From CAZKVJ01 sp964556225 (GTDB taxonomy: Bacteria; Actinomycetota; Acidimicrobiia; Acidimicrobiales; Ilumatobacteraceae), in contig CAZKVJ010000012.1 in the NCBI GenBank assembly GCA_964556225.1, positions 1 through 64,000 on the forward strand: 64,000 nucleotides of DNA, given 5' to 3'. The translations under genes were made by a program, and so were the position numbers. Below the pieces are notes generated by a model. That model was not told where the DNA came from and ran no database searches. It saw only the letters and a list, made by a program, of their open reading frames with translations. Below, in pieces: positions 27,602-37,050 of the stretch. Positions within the stretch are counted from its first letter, which is position 1, and each line of letters starts with the position of its first letter.

Positions 27602-27607
27602 TACCCT
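27602..27607 (+). promoter_or_regulatory. -10 box of a leaderless start (TACCCT)
   Basis: TACCCT followed by seven bases and the xerC ATG at 27615; it lies in the 18-base gap after dprA, so xerC-whiG have their own promoter. Confidence 0.5.
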
Positions 27608-27614
27608 CGCGGCG

Positions 27615-28496
27615 ATGGGCTGGGACGTCGACGAGTTCGCGCGCTCCTTGACCGCGGCGGCGCCAAACACCGTCGCGGCCTACCGTCGCGACGTCCAGGG
27701 CTTCGCCGAGTGGGCCGCCCGGGCCGCCGTCGACCGCCCGGCGGGTGTCGACCGCCTGCTCCTGCGCCGGTACGTGGCGCACCTGACCACCCGGCGGTAC
27801 GCCCGGCGCAGCATCGCCCGGAAGGTGTCGTCGCTGCGGCGGTACTTCGACTGGTTGCGCCGCAGCGGTCGGCTCGGGGTCGACCCTTCCCAGGGCCTCC
27901 GTGCGCCGAGCGGCGACGGTCGCCTCCCGCGGGTCCTCACCGACGCCGACCTGTCGGCGCTCCTCGAGCCGGCGCCGGCCGACCCCGCCGATCCACCCAG
28001 CGAGGCCTGGCGGCGCAGCCGCGACGATGCCGTGCTGGAGCTGCTCTACGGCAGCGGCATCCGGGTTGGCGAGCTCTGTGGCCTCGATCGCCACAGCGTC
28101 GAGCTGGAGAGCCGCGCCGTCACGGTCTGGGGGAAGGGCTCGCGCGAGCGCCGGGTGCCGCTCGGAGAGCCCGCCGCCGACGCGCTCGACTGCTGGCTGG
28201 GGCACCGGGCGGCGATCCACCCCGACCCTCCGACCGACGCCCTGTTCTTGAACTCACGGGGCCACCGGCTCACGCCGCGCGACGTCCGCCGGATCGTCGA
28301 CCGGCGCAGCCCGGTGCCCACCCACCCGCACGCGCTGCGCCACACCTTCGCCACCCACCTGCTCGACGGCGGCGCCGACCTGCGGGTGGTCCAGGAGCTG
28401 CTCGGCCACCGCGACGTCGCCACCACCCAGCGCTACACCCACGTCAGCCGGGAGCGGCTGCGGTCCGTCTACTCCACCACCCACCCTCGGGCATGA
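27615..28496 (+). CDS. xerC: tyrosine recombinase XerC/XerD
   Basis: A 293-residue tyrosine recombinase. The catalytic set is complete: R150 (GSGIRVGEL), K174 (GKGSRERRVPL), H239 and R242 (HALRHTFATHLL), H265 (ELLGHRDV) and nucleophile Y274 (TTQRYTHVS). The N-terminal SAM-like domain covers about 1-100. It resolves chromosome dimers at dif. The dprA-xerC-whiG position is the chromosomal XerC locus of actinobacteria, not an integrase of a mobile element. Its stop overlaps the whiG start (ATGA). Confidence 0.93.
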   Translation: MGWDVDEFARSLTAAAPNTVAAYRRDVQGFAEWAARAAVDRPAGVDRLLLRRYVAHLTTRRYARRSIARKVSSLRRYFDWLRRSGRLGVDPSQGLRAPSGDGRLPRVLTDADLSALLEPAPADPADPPSEAWRRSRDDAVLELLYGSGIRVGELCGLDRHSVELESRAVTVWGKGSRERRVPLGEPAADALDCWLGHRAAIHPDPPTDALFLNSRGHRLTPRDVRRIVDRRSPVPTHPHALRHTFATHLLDGGADLRVVQELLGHRDVATTQRYTHVSRERLRSVYSTTHPRA

Positions 28497-29263
28497 CCGA
28501 ACGAACGACCCCTCCTGCGATCGAGCTGGCCTGGGAGCGCTGGCACGAATCCCGCGACCCCAAGGCCCGAGAGCGCCTGATCGTCCACTACTCGCCGCTG
28601 GTCAAGTTCGTGGCCGGCCGCCTCGGTGCCGGGCTCCCCAACAGCGTCGACATCGGTGACCTGGTCGGTGCCGGCGTCTTCGGGCTGATCGACGCCATCG
28701 AGCGCTTCGACCCCTCGCGTGGCTTCAAGTTCGAGACGTTCGCCATCCCCCGCATCCGCGGCGCCATCCTCGACGGCCTGCGAGCCCTCGACTGGGTGCC
28801 CCGCTCGGTGCGCACTCGTGCCCGCTCGGTCGAGTCGGCCATCGCCAAGCTCGAGGCCCGCCTCCACCGATCGCCGAACGACGAGGAGATCGCCCAGGAA
28901 CTGGGCGTGTCGAGCGAGGAGTTCCAGCGGTGGCTGGCGAACATCGCCGTGGCCACCGTCGGCCCGCTCGACCACCTGCTCGCCCAGGGTGCGCCGGAGC
29001 CCCGACCTGTCGACGGCGTGGCTTCGTCGATGCCCACCCCGGCGGGCGCGCTCGAGGACGCCGAGCTGCGCCGGGCGATGAAGATGGAGGTCCGGCGCCT
29101 GCCCGAGCGGGAGCGCATGGTGCTGGTGCTGTACTACGACGAAGGGCTCACGCTCAACGAGATCGGCGCCGTGCTCGGCGTCACCGAGAGCCGGGTGTCG
29201 CAGATCCACACCAAGGCGGTGCTGCACCTGCGGTCCCGGCTCCAGGCCAGCGGCATGGCCTGA
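28493..29263 (+). CDS. whiG: RNA polymerase sigma factor WhiG/FliA family
   Basis: A 256-residue sigma-70 family factor of the sigma-28 group. Region 2: HYSPLVKFVAGRLGAGL, DLVGAGVFGLIDAIERFDP and FETFAIPRIRGAILDGLRALDWVP; region 3 follows (ARSVESAIAKLEARL); region 4.2 is LTLNEIGAVLGVTESRVSQIH. In Streptomyces WhiG starts spore formation in aerial hyphae; in flagellates its kin drive flagellar genes. The location before the M23 gene and rpsB is the same as in Streptomyces. No flagellar genes or anti-sigma factor lie nearby. Confidence 0.92.
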   Translation: MTERTTPPAIELAWERWHESRDPKARERLIVHYSPLVKFVAGRLGAGLPNSVDIGDLVGAGVFGLIDAIERFDPSRGFKFETFAIPRIRGAILDGLRALDWVPRSVRTRARSVESAIAKLEARLHRSPNDEEIAQELGVSSEEFQRWLANIAVATVGPLDHLLAQGAPEPRPVDGVASSMPTPAGALEDAELRRAMKMEVRRLPERERMVLVLYYDEGLTLNEIGAVLGVTESRVSQIHTKAVLHLRSRLQASGMA

Positions 29264-29340
29264 GCTGGTCGGCGGCCCGACGCCGCCCGATCGCCGCATC
29301 CTCGCGGCCATCTTCCGCCTCGCTTCGGGAGGTCCGCGCC

Positions 29341-29853
29341 GTGCTCCTGCTCGCCCCGCTGATCGCGCTCGTCCTCGGCGGCGCCACCACGTGCTACCGG
29401 CCGCCGGTCGACGACGCCGCGGTGGTCGATCCCTTCCGGCCGCCGGCGTGCACCTGGTGTCCCGGCAACCGCGGCATCGAGTACGCCACCACCCCCGGCT
29501 CCTCGGTGCGTGCCCTGGGTGACGGTGTGGTGAGCTTCGCTGGGGTGGTCGCCGGGGTTCGCTACGTCGTGGTGGCGGGTGACGACGGCCGCCGGGTGAC
29601 CTACGGGTGGCTCCGCTCGGTGGGCGCCGGGATCGTCGCCGGCACGCGCATCTCCGCCGGCCAGCTCGTCGGGCGCACCGGCGCCCGATTCCACCTGGGC
29701 GTTCGGGCCGGCGACCGCTACGTCGACCCGGCACCACTGCTCGGCCGGTGGCGGGTCCGCCCTCACCTGGTGCCGACCGACGGCTCCCCGGCCCGGCCGG
29801 GACGCACACCGCTCCTCGAGTGCCCGTTGGGCAGCCGCCGAGCCAGCCGGTAG
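29341..29853 (+). CDS. degenerate M23/LytM-like domain protein
   Basis: A 170-residue protein with a hydrophobic N terminus (LLLAPLIALVLGG) and a LytM-like beta domain. The core RGIEYATTPGSSVRALGDGVVSFAGVV resembles M23 peptidases, but the first zinc motif HxxxD reads NRGIE and the later HxH reads RFH, so two of the metal ligands and the Asp are changed. It is probably a non-hydrolytic regulator or wall-binding protein, as known for other LytM factors (inference). The GTG at 29341 gives a compact signal or anchor; no good ribosome-binding site is seen. An M23 gene is normally found here, between whiG and rpsB. The TAG stop forms part of the TAGCAT box of rpsB. Confidence 0.75.
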   Translation: MLLLAPLIALVLGGATTCYRPPVDDAAVVDPFRPPACTWCPGNRGIEYATTPGSSVRALGDGVVSFAGVVAGVRYVVVAGDDGRRVTYGWLRSVGAGIVAGTRISAGQLVGRTGARFHLGVRAGDRYVDPAPLLGRWRVRPHLVPTDGSPARPGRTPLLECPLGSRRASR

Positions 29854-29856
29854 CAT
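29851..29856 (+). promoter_or_regulatory. -10 box for rpsB (TAGCAT)
   Basis: GGTAGCATCAC occurs here and again before pnp (53795-53805). The resulting rpsB leader would be about 100 bases, long enough for ribosomal-protein autoregulation. Confidence 0.4.
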
Positions 29857-29965
29857 CACGCGTCGGCCCGAACCCGGGTCGAGCACCCATCACCTGCACC
29901 CACCCGACCTGCGGTCGCTCCGGCGCCCGGGTGGCGTGCCCACAACCGCAGGAGAGGAGACCCAC

Positions 29966-30913
<948 letters not shown>

Positions 30914-30918
30914 CCCCC

Positions 30919-31707
30919 ATGGCATTCACCGCGAAGGACGTGCAGGCGCTGCGCCAGTCGACGGGCGCCGGCATGATGGATGCGAAGAAGGCCCTCGAGG
31001 CCAACGACGGCGACATGGAGGCCGCCAAGCAGTGGCTCCGTGAGAAGGGTCTGGCCGCCAGCGCCAAGCGCGACGACCGCGAGAACACCCAGGGCGTCGT
31101 GGCCCTCGCCGTCCACGGCAACGTCGGCGCGATGGTGGAGCTGAAGAGCGAGACCGACTTCGTCGCCGGCTCCGAGCAGTTCAAGGCCGAGGCGCAGTCG
31201 CTCGTCGAGCTGGTCGCTGCGAAGGGCACCGACGCCGTCGCCGAGCGGTCCAAGGAGCTCGAGGACCTCAAGATCACGCTCAAGGAGAAGATCGAGCTCG
31301 GTGAGGTCGTGCGGGTCGAGGCCGGCCCGGACGAGATCATCGAGTCGTACCTCCACATCCAGGGCGGCCGAGGCGTGAACGGGGTGCTGGTGGTCATGAC
31401 GGGCGGCTCGGCGCAGCTGGCGCACGATGTGGCGGTGCACATCGCGTTCGCCCGCCCGCGCTACCTGGTGCGTGACGAGGTGCCCGCCGATGTGGTCGAG
31501 AAGGAGCGGGCCACCCTCGAGACGCTGAGCCGCAACGAGGGCAAGCCGGAGGCGGCGCTGCCGAAGATCGTCGAGGGTCGTCTCAACGGCTTCTTCAAGG
31601 ACATCGTCCTGATGGAGCAGCCCTACGCCAAGGACGACAAGATCTCGATCACGCAGCTCGTCGGAGATGCCAAGATCGTCTCGTTCGCCCAGGTCGAGAT
31701 CGGCTGA
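30919..31707 (+). CDS. tsf: translation elongation factor Ts
   Basis: A 262-residue EF-Ts, the nucleotide exchange factor for EF-Tu. The N-terminal UBA-like domain has VQALRQSTGAGMMDAKKALE; the core has SETDFVAGSEQF, the TDFV motif contacting EF-Tu, and HIAFARPRYL. Normal length. Starts five bases after rpsB, the usual pairing, and is followed by pyrH. Confidence 0.97.
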   Translation: MAFTAKDVQALRQSTGAGMMDAKKALEANDGDMEAAKQWLREKGLAASAKRDDRENTQGVVALAVHGNVGAMVELKSETDFVAGSEQFKAEAQSLVELVAAKGTDAVAERSKELEDLKITLKEKIELGEVVRVEAGPDEIIESYLHIQGGRGVNGVLVVMTGGSAQLAHDVAVHIAFARPRYLVRDEVPADVVEKERATLETLSRNEGKPEAALPKIVEGRLNGFFKDIVLMEQPYAKDDKISITQLVGDAKIVSFAQVEIG

Positions 31708-31731
31708 GGCGCCCGAGCGAGGAGACACGAC

Positions 31732-32484
31732 ATGGCGGCAGCCTCACCCGACGGCGACGACACCGCCCGCCCCCGCTGGCGGCGGGTGGTGCTGAAGCTC
31801 TCGGGTGAGGCGCTCGCCGAGCCGACGGGCTTCGGTCTCGACGCCGGCGTCTTGGAGCTGGTCGCCACCGAGATCCGCGACGCGCACCGCGAGCTCGACG
31901 TCGACATCGCCGTGGTCGTCGGTGGCGGCAACTTCTGGCGCGGCATCAAAGGGGCGGGTCAGGGGATGGAACCGGCCCAGGCCGACTACATGGGCATGAT
32001 CGCCACGGTCATGAACGGGCTCGCCCTGCAGGACGCCCTCGAGCGGGTGGGTCAGCAGTGCCGGGTGATGACCGCCATCGAGATGCCGAAGGTGGCCGAG
32101 CCGTACATCCGCCGCCGGGCGCAGCGCCACCTCGAGAAGGGCCGGGTCGTGGTGTTCGCCGGCGGCACCGGCAACCCGTTCTTCACCACGGACACCGCCG
32201 CGGCGCTGCGAGCGGCGGAGATCGACGCCGACGCCATCTTGAAAGGCACGCACTCGGGCGTCGACGGCGTGTACAGCGCCGACCCGAAGATCGACCCGAC
32301 GGCCACCCGCTACACCCGCATCGGGCATCTCGAGGTGATCAACCGGGGGCTCAAGGTGATGGACTCCACCGCGATCACGTTCTGCATGGACCGGGACCTG
32401 CCGATCGTCGTGTTCGACCTGCTGGCAGGCGGGAACATCAAGTCCATCCTGAGGGGTGACCCGATCGGTACATTGGTCGGGTGA
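31732..32484 (+). CDS. pyrH: UMP kinase
   Basis: A 250-residue bacterial UMP kinase of the amino-acid-kinase fold: VVLKLSGEAL, VVVGGGNFWRG, MGMIATVMNGLALQ, FAGGTGNPFFTTDTAAALRA and KGTHSGVDGVYSADPK. It makes UDP for RNA, peptidoglycan and sugar nucleotides and is usually hexameric and GTP-regulated. Its stop overlaps the frr GTG (GTGA). A short 15-residue N-terminal extension (AAASPDGDDTARPRW) precedes the core. Confidence 0.97.
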   Translation: MAAASPDGDDTARPRWRRVVLKLSGEALAEPTGFGLDAGVLELVATEIRDAHRELDVDIAVVVGGGNFWRGIKGAGQGMEPAQADYMGMIATVMNGLALQDALERVGQQCRVMTAIEMPKVAEPYIRRRAQRHLEKGRVVVFAGGTGNPFFTTDTAAALRAAEIDADAILKGTHSGVDGVYSADPKIDPTATRYTRIGHLEVINRGLKVMDSTAITFCMDRDLPIVVFDLLAGGNIKSILRGDPIGTLVG

Positions 32485-33038
32485 TCGAAGAGACGCTCCT
32501 CGACGCCATCGACAAGATGGACAAGGCTGTCGAGCACGTGCGCGGCCAGTTCCTCACCGTGAGGACGGGCCGCGCCGCGCCGGCCCTGGTCGAGAAGCTG
32601 ATGGTCCACTACTACGGCACCGACGTGCCGCTGCAGCAGCTGGCCGGGTTCCAGGTGCCGGAGGCCCGCTTGCTGGTCGTCAAGCCGCACGACCGCAACG
32701 CCATGGCTGCCATCGAGAAGGCCATCCGCGACAGCGACCTCGGGCTCGCTCCGAGCAACGACGGCGTGGTCATCCGCCTGTCGTTCCCGCCGCTCACCGA
32801 GGAGCGTCGCAAGGAGTATGTGAAGATGGTCAAGCACATGGCCGAGGACGGTCGTGTGGCGGTGCGGAACATCCGCCGTGACGCCCGCAAGCACCTCGAA
32901 GCAGCCGAGCGGGAGGGGTCCATCTCGGCCGACGAGCTGGAGCGGGCCGAGAAGGAGATGGAGAAGATCACCCACGAGCACGTGGACCTGATCGACAAGG
33001 CCCTGGCGCACAAAGAGCACGAGCTCCTCGAGGTCTGA
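32481..33038 (+). CDS. frr: ribosome recycling factor
   Basis: A 185-residue RRF, which with EF-G splits post-termination ribosomes. Typical segments: VRTGRAAPALVEKLMVHYYG, VKPHDRNAMAAIEKAI, RLSFPPLTEERRKEYVK and RNIRRDARKHLE. GTG start coupled to the pyrH stop. Standard order pyrH-frr-cdsA. Confidence 0.97.
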   Translation: MIEETLLDAIDKMDKAVEHVRGQFLTVRTGRAAPALVEKLMVHYYGTDVPLQQLAGFQVPEARLLVVKPHDRNAMAAIEKAIRDSDLGLAPSNDGVVIRLSFPPLTEERRKEYVKMVKHMAEDGRVAVRNIRRDARKHLEAAEREGSISADELERAEKEMEKITHEHVDLIDKALAHKEHELLEV

Positions 33039-33098
33039 CGTGGCCCATTGGGTCCGGCATCCCTACGGGGGCCTCGGGGAGAGCAAGGAGACCGACCG

Positions 33099-34529
33099 AT
33101 GAGCGACGACGTCTGGCGCCGCAGGTCCGACGACGACGACGAGCTCGACGAGCTCGACGACGTCCGCTTTGCCGACGACCATCCCACGGCGCCGGTGCAC
33201 GAGACGGCCCGGCCGGACGAGGGCCCGATCGCGTTCGGACCCAACGACACCGGCCCGCTGCCCCACTGGACCGATCCGCCCACCGGGCAGATCCCGGTGC
33301 CGGGAGGTGCGGAGTCGCACGACGACGTCGACGTGTGGTCGTCGTTCACCGGCCAGTCGCCGGTGTGGCGCGACGAGCGGAGCACGGCCGACGACAGCGG
33401 CGGGTTCGAGGACCTCGGCTTCGCCGACGAGGCTCGCCCGGGTGCGCTCGATGAGCGACCCGCCCCCGAGGACCTCTTCTTCGATCTCGAGGACGAGGCC
33501 GCGGCGCCGCCGCCTCGGCGAGAGCCGGCCCGGATCTCGATCGGCACCGATCCCACTGAGGACCAGAGCCGGCCCGTCGGCCGCGGCCGCCCGGCGCGCG
33601 CCGAGCCGGCGGGGCGCCGTCCGGGGAGCCCCCCGCGGACCGGTCGCCCGCCGTCGCAGGGCGCACGGGGCCCGGCGCCGGCGCCGGCCAGCGGTCGGGA
33701 CCTTCCCACGGCCGTGGCGGCCGGTGTCGTGCTCGCCGCGGTGTTCATCGGGGCCCTCATGTGGACGCCGGTCGCCGTGCTCGCGCTCGCCGTGCTCATC
33801 ATCGGGCTGGCGGCCGTGGAGTTCTTCGACAAGGTCACGGAGAAGGGCTACCGGCCGGCGACCCTCGTGGGCTTGGCGGCGTGCGTGAGCGCCCCGCTCG
33901 TCGCCTACTGGATCGGCAACGCCGCGCTGGCGCTCGTGATGGCCTTCGGGTTCATGGCCGCCGCCATCGGCTTCATCGGGGCACCAGGGGTGCAGAGCGG
34001 ACCGCTGCCCAACGTGGCCATCACGATGCTCGGCATGCTGTGGATCGGCCTGCTCGGCTCCTACGGTGTGCTCGTGCTGCGGGTCTCGAACCTCGGCCCG
34101 GCGTTCGAGAACGTCGGCACCGACACGCTGCTCATCCTGGTGGTCGGGGTGGTGGCCAACGACATCGGCGCCTATTTCGTGGGCTCGGGCATCGGCAAGA
34201 CGCCCCTGCGCGAGTGGATCAGCCCCCACAAGTCGATCGAGGGGCTCATCGGCGGCACCATCGTCACGTTCCTCGCCGTGGTGCTCGTCGGCGTCCAGAG
34301 CGACACCTGGAACGACCTGTCCGAGTGGCTGCTCCTGGCGCTGGTGATCTCCGTGCTCGCCCCCATCGGCGATCTCGTCGAGTCGATGTTCAAGCGCAAC
34401 CTCGACATCAAGGACTTCGGCACCATCGTGCGCGGGCACGGCGGCGTGCTCGACCGCTTCGACGCGCTGCTGTTCGTCCTGCCCGGGGTGTACTACCTGA
34501 TGGAGGTCATCGAGCCCTGGACGTCGTGA
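33099..34529 (+). CDS. cdsA: phosphatidate cytidylyltransferase with long acidic N-terminal extension
   Basis: A 476-residue CDP-diacylglycerol synthase. About residues 1-200 are hydrophilic, Asp/Glu- then Pro/Arg-rich and probably disordered (beginning with DDDDELDELDD at about 11-21); membrane segments start near 201 and run to the end. The family signature near the C terminus reads SMFKRNLDIKDFG then HGGVLDRFD, matching the S-x2-KR-x4-KD...HGG-x2-DR-x-D pattern. CDP-DAG feeds phospholipid synthesis. The extension is unusual in length. ATG 33099 follows a GAGCAAGGAG ribosome-binding site. Confidence 0.93.
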   Translation: MSDDVWRRRSDDDDELDELDDVRFADDHPTAPVHETARPDEGPIAFGPNDTGPLPHWTDPPTGQIPVPGGAESHDDVDVWSSFTGQSPVWRDERSTADDSGGFEDLGFADEARPGALDERPAPEDLFFDLEDEAAAPPPRREPARISIGTDPTEDQSRPVGRGRPARAEPAGRRPGSPPRTGRPPSQGARGPAPAPASGRDLPTAVAAGVVLAAVFIGALMWTPVAVLALAVLIIGLAAVEFFDKVTEKGYRPATLVGLAACVSAPLVAYWIGNAALALVMAFGFMAAAIGFIGAPGVQSGPLPNVAITMLGMLWIGLLGSYGVLVLRVSNLGPAFENVGTDTLLILVVGVVANDIGAYFVGSGIGKTPLREWISPHKSIEGLIGGTIVTFLAVVLVGVQSDTWNDLSEWLLLALVISVLAPIGDLVESMFKRNLDIKDFGTIVRGHGGVLDRFDALLFVLPGVYYLMEVIEPWTS

Positions 34530-34585
34530 CCGGCGTCCTCGCCGGGCGCCGACGCGTGGCGTGATCGCGCTGCCAGACTGAGCCC

Positions 34586-35740
34586 ATGAGCGCCCGACGC
34601 GTGGCCATCGCCGGATCCACCGGGTCCATCGGCACGCAGACCATCGAGGTGATCCGGGCCGAGGGCGCGAGCTACGAGGTCGTGGGCCTCGGTGCCGGGT
34701 CGTCGGTGGAGGCGCTGATCCGCCAGGCGCTCGAGCTGCGCCCGAAGGTGGTGGCCGTGGCCGATGCGTCGCGCCGGGCGGAGGTGGCCGCGGCCTTGCC
34801 GTTCGCCGAGGTGGTCGGTGACCTGGCGTGCCTGGCCGATGACGCCGACGTGGTGGTGAACGCCGTGGTGGGCTTCGCCGGCCTCCCGGTGACCCTGGCC
34901 ACCCTGGCGGCTGGCAAGCGGCTGGCGCTGGCCAACAAGGAGAGCCTCATCGCCGCCGGACCGGTCGTGGCGCCGCTGCGGGCGACACCGGGGGCCGAGC
35001 TGGTGCCCGTCGACAGCGAGCACTGCGCGGTGCACCAGTGCCTGCGGGCCTCCGCCCGGCCGCTCGACGAGCTGGCCCGGATCGTGCTCACGGCCAGCGG
35101 TGGGCCGTTCCGGGGCCGGCGAGCCGACGAGCTCGCCCATGTGACCGTGGCCGAGGCGCTCGCCCACCCCACCTGGGCGATGGGGCCCAAGATCACCGTC
35201 GACTCGTCGACGCTCATGAACAAGGGGCTCGAGGTGATCGAGGCCCACGAGCTGTTCGGGGTGGACTACGAGCGCATCGAGGTCGTCGTCCACCCGCAGT
35301 CGGTGGTGCACTCGATGGTCGAGTTCACCGATGGTGCCACCATCGCCCAGCTGTCCCTGCCCGACATGCGCCTGCCCATCGGGTACGCCCTCGCCCACCC
35401 GGACCGCATCGCCACGCCGTTCGGGCGCATCGACTGGTCCACCCTCGCCCGGCTCGACTTCGAGGCGCCGGACACCGAGACGTTCCGCTGCCTGGCGCTG
35501 GCCTACGCCGCCGGGCGGGCCGGGGGGACGGCACCGGCGTGGCTCAGCGCCGCCAACGAGGTGGCCGTCGACGCATTCCTCGACGGCCGGATCCGCTGGG
35601 CGGACATCCCCGCCGTGATCGACACCACGCTGCAGGTGCGGGCCGCCCGTGCCGATGACCCCATGACCCTGACGGCCGACGACATCGTGGCCGCCGACCG
35701 CACCGCCCGAGCGGTGGCTGCCGAGGTGCTGAACGGATGA
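34586..35740 (+). CDS. dxr: 1-deoxy-D-xylulose 5-phosphate reductoisomerase
   Basis: A 384-residue DXR, second step of the MEP isoprenoid pathway. NADPH-binding GSTGSIGTQTIEVI, ANKESLIAAG, metal-binding VDSEHCAVHQ, ASGGPFRG, MGPKITVDSSTLMNKGLE and PQSVVHSMVEF are all present. CAGACT lies six bases before the ATG. Its stop overlaps the site-2 protease start; ispG, a later MEP enzyme, follows, as in mycobacteria (dxr-rip1-gcpE). Confidence 0.97.
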   Translation: MSARRVAIAGSTGSIGTQTIEVIRAEGASYEVVGLGAGSSVEALIRQALELRPKVVAVADASRRAEVAAALPFAEVVGDLACLADDADVVVNAVVGFAGLPVTLATLAAGKRLALANKESLIAAGPVVAPLRATPGAELVPVDSEHCAVHQCLRASARPLDELARIVLTASGGPFRGRRADELAHVTVAEALAHPTWAMGPKITVDSSTLMNKGLEVIEAHELFGVDYERIEVVVHPQSVVHSMVEFTDGATIAQLSLPDMRLPIGYALAHPDRIATPFGRIDWSTLARLDFEAPDTETFRCLALAYAAGRAGGTAPAWLSAANEVAVDAFLDGRIRWADIPAVIDTTLQVRAARADDPMTLTADDIVAADRTARAVAAEVLNG

Positions 35741-36996
35741 ACGAGCGCAACGAGACCTTCTACCGGAAGTTCCGCGCCGAGATGGCTGCCGGGGGGGCGG
35801 CCACCGATGTCGAGCAGGGGACCAACGGGCCGTGGTCACTGTTCGGCGTGGCGTTGATCCTCGCCGCCCTGGGGTTGCTGGCGCTCGTCAACATCTGGAC
35901 GTTCCTGTTCGTGGTCGGCATCCTCATCTCGATCTTCCTGCACGAGATGGGCCACTTCGTCACCGCCCGGCGCACCGGGATGAAGGTCACCCAGTTCTTC
36001 ATGGGCTTCGGCCCCCGCATCTGGAGCACGAAGCGCAGCGACATCGAGTACGGGCTGCGGGCGATCCCACTCGGCGCGTTCGTGCGGATCATCGGCATGA
36101 ACAACCTCGACGAGGTCGATCCGCAGGACGAGCCGCGGGCCTACCGGTCCAAGCCGTACCCGCACCGGATGCTCGTGATCACCGCCGGGTCGATGATGCA
36201 CCTCGTCATCGCCGTGACGTTGCTGTTCACCGTGTACCTGGTGTGGGGCCGGCAGGAGGAGACCGGTGTGGTGCGCATCGTCGCCCCGCCCGCAGTCGGC
36301 TCGCCCGCCACGGTGGTGGGGCTGCAGGAGGGCGACGTGATCGTGGCCTTCGACGGGGTGGCGATGACCGAGCGCGACCAGCTCATCGACGCCATCCAGT
36401 CGCACGAGCCCGGCGATGTGGTGGTCATCGACATCGAGCGTGACGGCGTGCCCTCCACCCTGGAGGTCGGCCTCGGCAACAACCCGAACCGACCGGGCGT
36501 GGCGTACCTCGGCGTGAGCAGCGACTCCATCGACTTCGTGCCGCAGAGCGCGCTCGACGCGCTCGGCCACGGCGTCGGCGACCTGGGCGAGGCGGCCATC
36601 ACCTCCGTGCGCGGGGTGTTCACGGTGCTGAACCCGGTGAACATGTGGGAGCACCTGAGCGGCGAGGAGACGGATCCGCAGACCCGCCCGGCGACGCTCG
36701 TCGGTGCCAGCCAGGTCGCCGGGTTCGCCGGCGACGAGGAGGGCCTGAAGGCGGTGCTGCTGCTGCTCGCCGGCGTCAACGTGTTCGTGGCCGTGTTCAA
36801 CATGTTCCCGCTGCTGCCCTTCGACGGAGGGCATGCCGCGATCGCCACCTACGAGCGCATCCGCTCGCGGCGGGGCCGCCCGTACCACGCCGACGTCTCC
36901 AAGATGGTCCCGGTGGCCACGGTCGTAGTGGGGTTGCTGGCGATGCTGCTGTTCACCGGGCTCTACCTCGAGATCACCGACCCGCTCGGCGGCTGA
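35737..36996 (+). CDS. rseP: site-2 (M50) membrane metalloprotease, RseP/Rip1-like
   Basis: A 419-residue intramembrane protease. The zinc motif is HEMGH (H69, E70, H73) in the first conserved helix; the second motif FNMFPLLPFDGGHA supplies the third ligand Asp; one PDZ domain lies between (about 190-260, GLQEGDVIVAFDGVAM). It cleaves membrane-bound regulators such as anti-sigma factors. The ATG overlaps the dxr stop (ATGA). An extra N-terminal hydrophobic segment (about 34-60) leads directly into the active-site helix. Confidence 0.94.
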   Translation: MNERNETFYRKFRAEMAAGGAATDVEQGTNGPWSLFGVALILAALGLLALVNIWTFLFVVGILISIFLHEMGHFVTARRTGMKVTQFFMGFGPRIWSTKRSDIEYGLRAIPLGAFVRIIGMNNLDEVDPQDEPRAYRSKPYPHRMLVITAGSMMHLVIAVTLLFTVYLVWGRQEETGVVRIVAPPAVGSPATVVGLQEGDVIVAFDGVAMTERDQLIDAIQSHEPGDVVVIDIERDGVPSTLEVGLGNNPNRPGVAYLGVSSDSIDFVPQSALDALGHGVGDLGEAAITSVRGVFTVLNPVNMWEHLSGEETDPQTRPATLVGASQVAGFAGDEEGLKAVLLLLAGVNVFVAVFNMFPLLPFDGGHAAIATYERIRSRRGRPYHADVSKMVPVATVVVGLLAMLLFTGLYLEITDPLGG

Positions 36997-37050
36997 GCGC
37001 CGGATGGGGGTCGGTGGCGAGCCCGCGTCGCGGTGGCACACTGGGGTGTG

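Noticed and set aside
27615..28496. Tyrosine recombinase as an integrase of a mobile element
   Set aside because: Its place between dprA and whiG is the conserved chromosomal XerC locus, and no attachment repeats or phage genes are near.
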